From: Chryseobacterium sp. YIM B08800
GTDB lineage: Bacteria; Bacteroidota; Bacteroidia; Flavobacteriales; Weeksellaceae
Length of the DNA stretch: 59,344 nt
Direction: 5' to 3'
NCBI RefSeq assembly: GCF_026163565.1
Contig: NZ_JAPDKN010000044.1
Location: forward strand, 1 to 59,344
The notes below the pieces were generated by a model that had not been told where the DNA came from, did no database searches, and was given only the letters and a program-made list of their open reading frames with translations. The position numbers and the translations under genes were made by a program. How positions within the stretch are numbered: position 1 is the first letter of the stretch; the number at the start of each line of letters is the position of its first letter. This document shows positions 1-6,771 of this stretch, one piece after another.

Positions 1-1
1 T

Positions 2-859
2 TATGTTGCAAATAATCCTGTGTTAAGATTTGATGTAGACGGAAGGTGGTTTAATGATGATGGCACGATAGATACTTCTGGTAGAACGTTAGGTTACGTA
101 AGCGGAAAACAGTATTTAAACAGTTTTCTTGGAATTAATAAAAATGATGGTGGTGGATCAGCTCTAAATATCATAATTAATTTTATAAGAGGTGATAATG
201 AAGGTTTAGGAAATTTTATAAATAGTGAATTTGCAAAAAATGGTTGGCATATTATTGATGCAGAAAGCATGGAAGATGCTCTTACAAAATTAAAATCTTA
301 TTTAGGTAACGATCAGGCAGATAATATTTTTATCAATGCGCATGGCGTATTTAGTGAAAGATATTTGCGAAATGATGCGGGAGAGCTAATTGCAGATCTT
401 AGTAGCAGTGGAAGGCATGGCTATAAGGTAATTGGTGACACTGGATTTCACACTTCAAAAGATCAAATTCTTGGCAGTGACTTGCAACAATATATTTTTG
501 ATAAATCTAAATTATCTTCTGATAAACTTAAAACTATTGATAGTTTTATTGGCATAGCAAAATATGTTAAAACTGGTAAAAATCTTATTATAGGAGCGTG
601 TTGGGCTGTTCGATATGATGATCTCTTTGGAGTAAGTCTTTCTTCTATTGTTAAATCAATAGACATTTTTGCAAATCGAGATTATTCAAGTTTATGGACT
701 GTAAAAGGTAAGGGCGTAATTCCTTTTCAAAACTTCATAAATTACAATCAAACTTCTGATGGGAACTATATTGATGGCTGGGTATGGTATAAAAATGGAA
801 GTGTTACTAAACGAAATTTTAATATAATAATGACAAAATATGGAGTTAAAACAAATTAA
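2..859 (+). CDS. Rhs-type polymorphic toxin, C-terminal part with caspase-like domain (5' partial)
   Basis: The reading frame is open to the left edge, so only the C-terminal part of a larger protein is present. Its first residues, YVANNPVLRFDVDGRWF, match the end of the RHS repeat-associated core (consensus Y..NNP....D..G), after which Rhs and other polymorphic toxins carry a variable toxic tip. The tip here is about 260 residues. Counting from the GTG at base 20, a strand followed by NAHG (His108) and a later strand followed by GACWA (Cys194) have the spacing and hydrophobic context of the His/Cys dyad of clan CD peptidases (caspase, CHAT). I see no nuclease, ADP-ribosyltransferase or deaminase motif. 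The following gene overlaps it by 20 bases, as toxin-immunity pairs often do. The Rhs assignment is fairly secure; peptidase activity is inference from two motifs. Confidence 0.7.
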   Translation, partial: YVANNPVLRFDVDGRWFNDDGTIDTSGRTLGYVSGKQYLNSFLGINKNDGGGSALNIIINFIRGDNEGLGNFINSEFAKNGWHIIDAESMEDALTKLKSYLGNDQADNIFINAHGVFSERYLRNDAGELIADLSSSGRHGYKVIGDTGFHTSKDQILGSDLQQYIFDKSKLSSDKLKTIDSFIGIAKYVKTGKNLIIGACWAVRYDDLFGVSLSSIVKSIDIFANRDYSSLWTVKGKGVIPFQNFINYNQTSDGNYIDGWVWYKNGSVTKRNFNIIMTKYGVKTN

Positions 860-1502
860 TAAAGTAATAATACTTTTAAATTTAATTATAAGTATTACTA
901 TTATGTCTCAAATGAAAATATCAGATATAGAAAATAAAAAAATTTCTATTGATTTAAATAAGGAAAAAGGAAATGTTATAGAAATATTTGGAAATAGAGA
1001 TTACAAAGTATATTATATACTAAACAAAAAAAGATTTGATTTTGATAAGAAAATAAAAAATGTAGATTTAGCAAATATAATCTTCTATTCGAAAAAATAT
1101 AATAAAGGAATTCTTACTGTTTTAAAACAAGGTATTGAGCATAATAAAGATTCTATATATAAAATAACTTTAAGTACAGGTTCATTTGATAATAATATGT
1201 TTATTCCATCAATGATTATTGTAGATAAGAATTTTAATTATGAATATTTAATGAAGTATTATTATATGCCTTTGCCTCCCCCAGATAGTGATAAATATAC
1301 TGCTGGTTTTAGCATACAAGAATTTAAAAATTATTGTAATACAAAAAATATTGATTTAAAAAATAGTATTATTTATGAAGATATAAATGATATTTTGAGT
1401 AATATTTCAAAAATAAGTGTAGATAAAACAGGGGATAAATGTAATCCTATAATTTATGATATAGATTTTAGAGATTTCTTTCCAAAAAAAATAACTAAAT
1501 AA
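840..1502 (+). CDS. Putative immunity protein for the upstream Rhs tip; unknown family
   Basis: A 220-residue protein of no family I recognise. It begins with a hydrophobic segment (about residues 8-23) that could be a signal peptide or membrane anchor, then a Lys/Asn/Ile-rich domain with no obvious catalytic motif. Its ATG lies inside the last codons of the toxin gene (20-base overlap), so the two are co-transcribed and probably translationally coupled. The gene is visibly more AT-rich than the core genes to its right, which fits recently acquired DNA. Position directly after an Rhs tip is the usual place for a cognate immunity gene; the exported N-terminus suggests it acts in the periplasm or at the membrane. 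Function is inferred from position only. Confidence 0.5.
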   Translation: MELKQINKVIILLNLIISITIMSQMKISDIENKKISIDLNKEKGNVIEIFGNRDYKVYYILNKKRFDFDKKIKNVDLANIIFYSKKYNKGILTVLKQGIEHNKDSIYKITLSTGSFDNNMFIPSMIIVDKNFNYEYLMKYYYMPLPPPDSDKYTAGFSIQEFKNYCNTKNIDLKNSIIYEDINDILSNISKISVDKTGDKCNPIIYDIDFRDFFPKKITK

Positions 1503-1573
1503 ATTATAAAAAACCTCGCTTCTTTCCCCCGCTGCCGCATTCTATGATAAAAACCAAATAAAATTTGTTAAAA

Positions 1574-2592
1574 CTATGATGCAAATTTGTAGGTATTTAC
1601 AAAAGCTTCGTTTCTGGCAATGACGGCGAATGCTCGACTTATAATTTTACACTTTACATTATTTATAATCAGGAGGGAATGTTTTCCTTCCTGTTTTTTT
1701 CTCTCATAATAAGTTCGTATCTCTGCATCATGTTTTATAGCTGAAAGGGCTGCCATATGTAGAATAGATTTCATTTTTTTATCAGCAAAATGACTCACTC
1801 TGGTTCTTCCTTTCACGGATGTACCGGAAGAATATTCGAAAGGTACAATGCCACAATAACAGGCAAATTTCCTCCAATTTGCAAAACTTTTAAAGCCTTT
1901 TGTTGCCAATAGAAGATAAAGTGAGGTTACCTCTCCAATTCCGGGAACAGATAAGAGTAATTTTTTCTGTTGCTTTAATTCATCATTGCTATTGATGATT
2001 TCACGAATGCTTTTTTCAATTTCCAATAGGATTTTCTTTAAAAATCAACTGTCTTTTTGTTGATTCTTTCCGTACAGATGTAGACTTTTTTCGGCAAAAA
2101 GTCTTTATTTTCAACAGTAGAACTAAAATCCTTAATCGCATCAATGGTTTTTTCACGCTCTGCATAAAGTAATTTTAAGCTCAGAATATTGTTTTCCGGA
2201 ACTTCACTGAGTTCAATTTTATCAATATTTCTAAGTGAGTACATAGCAATATCTTTGGCGTCAGCTTTATCAGATTTTCCACGGCAGATGCCTTTTGATT
2301 GCTTTATTTCGAGAGCAGAACAATGGGCGAAATCCACTGAATACCCCGAGAGATTAATTCCTAAATTCATTGAGTAGATACCCGTATTTTCGAAACAGAA
2401 TAAACTTTCATCTTTGGCAATTTTATACTTTTTTAATTGCCTGAAAAGTTCTTTGACTCCTTTCTCATCATTTGTAATGTGACCATTGATGATGAATTGT
2501 GCAGAAAAGTTAACAATGTAAAAATCTAATGTTTGTTTAGAAACATCAATCCCAATGTAATGTTTGTAGTTTTTCATAACTTCGTATTGCAT
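1574..2592 (-). pseudogene. tnp: IS110-family transposase, interrupted by a single-base frameshift
   Basis: Two frames together encode one IS110 transposase of about 335 residues. The 5' part (2592 to 2038) has the DEDD RuvC-like domain: GIDVSKQTLDF near the N-terminus and KSDKADAKDIAMYS. The 3' part (2026 to 1574) is the Transposase_20 domain with LLSVPGIGEVTSL and YSSGTSVKGRTRVS, whose serine region is the family's second catalytic site. The junction is a run of five A on the plus strand (2040-2044). One extra base there would give a continuous frame (...TVDF LKKILLEIEKSI...). I read this as loss of one base; a sequencing error in the homopolymer, or -1 slippage, is also possible. Translation more likely starts at the second Met (2577), giving MKNYKHYIGID. 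No other gene disruption is visible. Confidence 0.85.
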
Positions 2593-2604
2593 TAAATTAA
2601 AAGT

Positions 2605-2743
2605 GTTGAATTTCTTTAAAGCCTTTATTAGACCTTTCTGTCTATCATTCTATCTAAAGCCATTCAACGAGATTCAAGGAGAAAGCAGAGGACTAATGCG
2701 GGAGATAAGTCTCAAGTTTAGCACGATTGTTAGTTCACCTCTG
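2605..2743 (-). ncRNA. Candidate IS110 bridge RNA (transposase leader)
   Basis: Bridge RNAs of the IS110 family are transcribed from the non-coding end 5' of the transposase and fold into two large loops that pair with target and donor DNA. Here the transposase leader, read on the minus strand, has two long-range stems in series. CCTCTG at 2738-2743 pairs with CAGAGG at 2686-2691, extended by three more A-T pairs after one mismatch, enclosing 46 bases. GTTGAAT at 2605-2611 pairs with ATTCAAC at 2662-2668, enclosing 50 bases. Size and layout fit a bridge RNA, but assignment is by analogy; I did not fold the RNA computationally. Confidence 0.45.
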
Positions 2744-2791
2744 TTTTCCTTTGAATAAATTTAATCAGTTTTTATTAATACAAAGTAAAGG

Positions 2792-2806
2792 CACGATTGT
2801 ATCGTG
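2792..2806. repeat. Palindrome CACGAT-TGT-ATCGTG at the presumed IS left flank
   Basis: A perfect six-base inverted repeat around TGT. Its left part belongs to the 10-base word GCACGATTGT, which occurs at 2791-2800 and again inside the first leader stem-loop at 2721-2730. Confidence 0.5.
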
Positions 2807-2817
2807 TGGCAGATAAA

Positions 2818-2850
2818 GAAAAAACCATTGCAAAAATGCAGTGGTTTTTG
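2818..2850 (-). terminator. Rho-independent terminator of the cco gene cluster
   Basis: Read on the minus strand, AAAACCACTGC, a five-base loop and GCAATGGTTTT form an 11-base stem (one G-T pair), followed by TTTCTTT. It lies about 50 bases beyond the stop of the last minus-strand gene of the oxidase cluster. Confidence 0.7.
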
Positions 2851-2900
2851 TGTTATATGATGTTCTGTTTTGTATAAAGAAACAAAACTATAATATATAA

Positions 2901-3662
2901 TTAATGACAAGTCTCCAGATTATGTTTATGATTCGGGTCTGTGTTGTGACAATTCACATCATGCTCCGGAGAAACCTTCATTGCTTCAGATGGTGGAGAA
3001 ATGTAGGGAATCCCAAGTTCAAGACCTCTTAGAATAAACAATCCACCAAGAATAATCATTACAACAGGAATTGCTTTTAAAATTTTAATTCTAAATGCCT
3101 GATTCATCAGATTTCCTACCAAAACGACGGTAAACATAAACGGAAGTGTTCCCAATCCGAACAAGGCCATAAAAGAAGCACCTTGCCAAATTCCGCCACT
3201 TGCAAGACTTGCGGTAAGAGCCATATAAACCATTCCGCATGGTAAAAATCCATTCAGAATACCTGTGGTGAATCTGGAGCGGTAATCTGCTTTCTGAAGC
3301 AGTTTTCCGAGGTTTGATTTAACTTTAAAAAGAAATTTAGAGATAAAAGGAATTTTTGAAGCAAAATCTTTTCCACCAAATGAAAATAATGCCATGATAA
3401 TCAGCAAAATTCCCACTCCAATCGTAAGATATTGCTGAAAACCCGCCATTTCAAATCCCTGACCTACAATTCCCAAAATCGCGCCTAAAAAAGCATAGGT
3501 TGCAATTCTCCCAAACTGATAGGTAAGATTTTGAAGATAATAATTGGTAGCCTGCTTTTTGGTCAAGCCCATTGATAACGCAATGGGACCGCACATTCCG
3601 ATACAGTGAAAACCGGATGCGAAGCCTAAACCAATTGCAGATATAATCAATGCTATTTCCAT
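2901..3662 (-). CDS. TauE/SafE (DsbD_2-like) membrane protein of the cbb3 oxidase cluster
   Basis: This 253-residue polytopic membrane protein has FHCIGMCGP in its first transmembrane segment and GFLPCGMVY in a later one, the paired Cys motifs of the DsbD_2 / sulfite exporter TauE/SafE-like family. In many Bacteroidota and Proteobacteria such proteins sit next to ccoGHIS and are thought to help copper or thiol handling during oxidase assembly. There are about six hydrophobic segments. The C-terminal tail (about the last 23 residues, from HDVNCHNTDPNHKH to LETCH) is rich in His and Cys, suggesting metal binding. Its start overlaps the end of ccoH by 10 bases, so it is the last gene of the operon. 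The family is clear; the exact role is inferred. Confidence 0.85.
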   Translation of the reverse strand: MEIALIISAIGLGFASGFHCIGMCGPIALSMGLTKKQATNYYLQNLTYQFGRIATYAFLGAILGIVGQGFEMAGFQQYLTIGVGILLIIMALFSFGGKDFASKIPFISKFLFKVKSNLGKLLQKADYRSRFTTGILNGFLPCGMVYMALTASLASGGIWQGASFMALFGLGTLPFMFTVVLVGNLMNQAFRIKILKAIPVVMIILGGLFILRGLELGIPYISPPSEAMKVSPEHDVNCHNTDPNHKHNLETCH

Positions 3663-4105
3663 ATCACATCATAATCGAGTCTGTAGTCGATTTTATCTTT
3701 TATCCAATGAAGTCTTAAAGTATAATTTCCGTTTTTCAAAACAGAAGATGGTATAACAAATGAATTAGTTCCATCTAATTTAACCGTCTTTTTAACATCT
3801 AAATTCTGATCGTCAGATCTGTTTAAAACAAAACTTACCACAGAATTTGAATTGTCAATACCTTTTGGAAAGGTTAATTTAATTCCTTCAGCTGACTGAG
3901 AATATGTCGGTTTTTCCGTAAGCTCATCTGCTCTTTTTTTGGCATCAATCACCGATTGGTAAAGAAGTTCTTCTTCGTAATATTTGTCGGTAACCATTTC
4001 AGAGTTTTTCTGTCCGTTTGGAAAAAGAAAAACCATTGATAAAATAAATATAATGAATGAGGCTAAAGCTAAAAAAATACCATGTCCCCAAGTGAAATTT
4101 TTCAT
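3653..4105 (-). CDS. ccoH: FixH/CcoH family cbb3 oxidase assembly protein
   Basis: A 150-residue protein with one N-terminal membrane anchor (about residues 8-28, FLALASFIIFILSMVFLF), a helical linker containing YYEEELLYQ, and a C-terminal beta-rich domain ending in YTLRLHWIKDKIDYRLDYDV. This is the FixH layout. CcoH stays bound to the CcoNOP complex and helps its assembly. It lies 11 bases after ccoG and overlaps the next gene, consistent with one transcript. Confidence 0.85.
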   Translation of the reverse strand: MKNFTWGHGIFLALASFIIFILSMVFLFPNGQKNSEMVTDKYYEEELLYQSVIDAKKRADELTEKPTYSQSAEGIKLTFPKGIDNSNSVVSFVLNRSDDQNLDVKKTVKLDGTNSFVIPSSVLKNGNYTLRLHWIKDKIDYRLDYDVIWK

Positions 4106-4116
4106 AATTTAAAATT

Positions 4117-5571
4117 TTAAAACTGTAATTTAAAAGGCCCTTCGAAATACGTTTGATAAGAATCGATCAATTTTCCTTTCATATCATAAACGCCGATGGT
4201 AATGTTTTGTTTAGACAAATTCATTTCTGCTTCCGGGAAGCTGATGTTGATCGTTCCTTTTGAAATCTTGTCACGTTCTACCGTAATTTTGCTTGATCCG
4301 CTGTAACCCACTTCTGCATGAGCTGGTTCTATTACTTTGATGGTAACAATCTTTTTGTCGTTTGTTTTATTTAAGAAAGTATAGTTGTATGTATTGATGA
4401 TTTTTCCTTCTCTTACAAAGAATGTACTTCCTGCAGGTTTAATGAATTTTGCCTCCATTTCACCACGGCTTGAAAGTAAGTATCCTAAGAATCCTACCAA
4501 TAAAACCAAAACAACGGCAAATCCTTTCATTCTTCCGGTAAATTTATACGGAGCTCCGGTTTCTATTTCTTTTTCGGATGCGTAACGAACCAAACCTTTT
4601 GGTAAGCCTACTTTTTCCATTACTTCGTCACAAGCATCGATACAAGCGGTACAGTTTACACATTCTAGTTGTTGTCCATCTCTGATGTCAATTCCGGTAG
4701 GACAAACTACAACACATTGATAACAGTCGATACAGTCACCTTTTCCTGCTGCTTTTCTATCTTCTCCTTTTCTCCATTTAGAACGGTTTTCACCTCTTTT
4801 AAAGTCGTAAAAAACGTTGATGGTTTCTTTATCAATTAAAACGCCCTGTAATCTTCCGTAAGGACAAACCAATGTACAAACCTGCTCTCTGAACCATGCA
4901 AATACAAAGTAAAAAGCTGCCGTAAATAAAATCATTACGATAAAGTTGGTTGGGTTGGCAAATGGCCCTTCAGAAACAATTTTAAACACTTCCTGATATC
5001 CCACAATGTACATAAACATAAAATGGGTAATGATTAAGGAAATAACAATGTAAACCGACCATTTTAAACTTCTCTTCCAGATCTTTTCAGTATTCCACTC
5101 TTGCCTGTCAAGCTTCATTTGCTTATTTCGGTCTCCTTCAATCAGATATTCTATTTTACGAAAGACAGATTCCATAAAAATTGTCTGAGGGCAAATCCAC
5201 CCGCAGAAAATTCTTCCGAATGCAATCGTAAAAATAATAATGAAAATAAGAGATGCAATAGCGCCTAAAGTAAGGATGAAAAAATCTTGCGGATAAAAAG
5301 GCTGCCCTGCAATAAAGAATTCTCTATCGATAACGTTAAACAAAAAGAAAGGATTTCCGTTAACTTTTATAAATGGAACGGCAAAATAGACCACAAGCAG
5401 AATATAACTTACGAGATTTCTGTAATTGGTGTATTTACCTTTTGGTTTTTTAGGAAAAACCCATTTTCTTTTACCGGATTGTTCCATTGTGCCTATAGAA
5501 TCTCTATAGGTTTCAGGGTCTAAAACCTGCCCCTGTCCACCGCGAGCGATGTCTTCATCTATTTTTGACAT
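4117..5571 (-). CDS. ccoG: CcoG, Fe-S accessory protein for cbb3 oxidase
   Basis: A 484-residue membrane ferredoxin-like protein. Membrane segments lie near residues 52-70, 97-118, 172-191 and 209-226. FCGWICPQ (Cys123, Cys127) and CTLVCPYGR (Cys232, Cys236) resemble NapH/RdxA proteins, followed by two 4Fe-4S sets: Cys280/283/286/290 (CIDCYQCVVVCP) and Cys304/307/310/314 (CVNCTACIDAC). The C-terminal third, after a membrane segment near 350-368, is an Ig-like periplasmic domain (IG_FixG). CcoG is implicated in reducing copper for delivery to the CuB site. Length and motif order are normal for the family. Confidence 0.93.
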   Translation of the reverse strand: MSKIDEDIARGGQGQVLDPETYRDSIGTMEQSGKRKWVFPKKPKGKYTNYRNLVSYILLVVYFAVPFIKVNGNPFFLFNVIDREFFIAGQPFYPQDFFILTLGAIASLIFIIIFTIAFGRIFCGWICPQTIFMESVFRKIEYLIEGDRNKQMKLDRQEWNTEKIWKRSLKWSVYIVISLIITHFMFMYIVGYQEVFKIVSEGPFANPTNFIVMILFTAAFYFVFAWFREQVCTLVCPYGRLQGVLIDKETINVFYDFKRGENRSKWRKGEDRKAAGKGDCIDCYQCVVVCPTGIDIRDGQQLECVNCTACIDACDEVMEKVGLPKGLVRYASEKEIETGAPYKFTGRMKGFAVVLVLLVGFLGYLLSSRGEMEAKFIKPAGSTFFVREGKIINTYNYTFLNKTNDKKIVTIKVIEPAHAEVGYSGSSKITVERDKISKGTINISFPEAEMNLSKQNITIGVYDMKGKLIDSYQTYFEGPFKLQF

Positions 5572-5666
5572 TTTTACTAGGTTTTAAAAAACGAAAAAAC
5601 ATAATTCGTTACTATTTTTATCTAATAACAAATTATGTTTTTCATATGTTTTATATTTTTTTTTAA

Positions 5667-6545
5667 TTACTGTTTTTCCCAATGAGCTTCATCACCGTAT
5701 GGTGGTGCGCCTCCATCTTTAGGAGTAATTGGTTTTTTTAGCTGGTTGATAGAGTAAACGTATGCAGCAACTTTTTCAATATCACTTCCTGTAAGAACTC
5801 CATTTTTACCCCAAGCCTGCATTGCAGTTCCTGTAACTCCATTTTCTACTACGTGGAAAACGTTTTTGAATAATGTTTTTTCAGGTTGGTTGTGCCAGAA
5901 ATTATCTGTCAAGTTAGGACCGATACCTCCTTTACCGCCGTCTGAGTGACAAGATACACAGTTGGTTTTGAAAATTTCTTCTCCAGCTGCAATATTATCT
6001 TCAGAGAAAGCTGCCGATTCTATAGTTACCGGTGGCTGATCTTTAAGGTATTGTGCAATAGCTGCTTCTTGTTCTTTATATTCTTTATCGTATTCGCTGA
6101 TTGGATGAGCAAAATCTGTAAAAGCGTATGCACAAATATAAACGATACAGAATACAGTTCCGAAATAGAATAAACCTAACCACCATTTTGGTAATTGATT
6201 ATCCAATTCCATAATTCCGTCGAAACCGTGGTCGATCAAAATATCTTTTTCGTGAGAATCTGATTGCTTCTTAAATGCAGCATCATACTGTCTTCTCAAG
6301 AAAGGAATTTTCTTTTCAGCTAAGTAAGCAGACTTTTCTTCAGCCGTAAGTTTTTTAAATTTATTGTTCTCAATCAAATCTCCGATAGCACTGTGAATGT
6401 ATGCTAAAATAGCACTGATTACAACAGTTCCCCAGAAATATGGTGAAGCTAAAAACGAGTAGCTCTGAACAAATAAATAATAAAATATTACTAATAATAC
6501 TGTTATTATTAAAATGTTTACAACAACCGGTGTTCTTTGTCTCAT
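5667..6545 (-). CDS. ccoP: cbb3 oxidase subunit III (CcoP), one heme c site
   Basis: The diheme or monoheme cytochrome subunit that passes electrons to CcoO. N-terminal membrane helices (about residues 8-27 and 36-53), a cytoplasmic stretch, then another helix (about 122-143) containing the FixP_N-like region, then one cytochrome c domain with NCVSCH (Cys196, Cys199, His200) and a probable Met ligand in TAMQAWG (Met242). Proteobacterial CcoP usually has two CxxCH sites; only one is present here, as is common in Bacteroidota. It follows ccoQ by 10 bases and precedes ccoG by 95. Confidence 0.92.
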   Translation of the reverse strand: MRQRTPVVVNILIITVLLVIFYYLFVQSYSFLASPYFWGTVVISAILAYIHSAIGDLIENNKFKKLTAEEKSAYLAEKKIPFLRRQYDAAFKKQSDSHEKDILIDHGFDGIMELDNQLPKWWLGLFYFGTVFCIVYICAYAFTDFAHPISEYDKEYKEQEAAIAQYLKDQPPVTIESAAFSEDNIAAGEEIFKTNCVSCHSDGGKGGIGPNLTDNFWHNQPEKTLFKNVFHVVENGVTGTAMQAWGKNGVLTGSDIEKVAAYVYSINQLKKPITPKDGGAPPYGDEAHWEKQ

Positions 6546-6555
6546 AATAAATAGT

Positions 6556-6753
6556 TTAATTTTTTAAATTAAAATCATCTTCGTCATCCCCAAGTGGAGC
6601 GTGTTCTTCTTCTTTGTAATATTTTTTAGGCCTGCTAAAAACATATATAATCAAAGCAACGAAAAACAGCATAAAGAAAATCAGAGCCAATGTTTGGTAA
6701 AAACCTGCATTGTCAGTATTGGATAATATATCTTTAAAGTTTTGAGGAATCAT
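6556..6753 (-). CDS. ccoQ: CcoQ/FixQ small subunit of cbb3 oxidase
   Basis: A 65-residue protein with one transmembrane helix (about residues 18-40) followed by SRPKKYYKEEE and an acidic tail. Size, topology and location between the CcoN-O fusion and CcoP identify it as the CcoQ-type subunit that stabilises the complex. It lies 18 bases after ccoNO. Confidence 0.85.
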   Translation of the reverse strand: MIPQNFKDILSNTDNAGFYQTLALIFFMLFFVALIIYVFSRPKKYYKEEEHAPLGDDEDDFNLKN

Positions 6754-6771
6754 AGTAAACTTTTAATTTTA

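Larger units (their letters stand above)
1505..2800 (-). mobile_element. IS110-family insertion sequence (ends approximate)
   Basis: The element contains an IS110-type transposase in two frames plus a leader of about 200 bases upstream of it that holds two stem-loops. IS110 elements normally lack terminal inverted repeats, so the ends cannot be fixed by eye; none were found. The left (transposase 5') end is probably near 2780-2800 and the right end between the transposase stop at 1574 and the immunity gene end at 1502. The element sits immediately downstream of the Rhs toxin/immunity pair, a typical recombination-prone location. Confidence 0.7.

Noticed and set aside
2020..2045. Programmed frameshift as in IS3/IS1 transposases
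   Set aside because: IS110 transposases are normally single-frame; a slip site with stimulatory structure is not evident, so a base loss is simpler.
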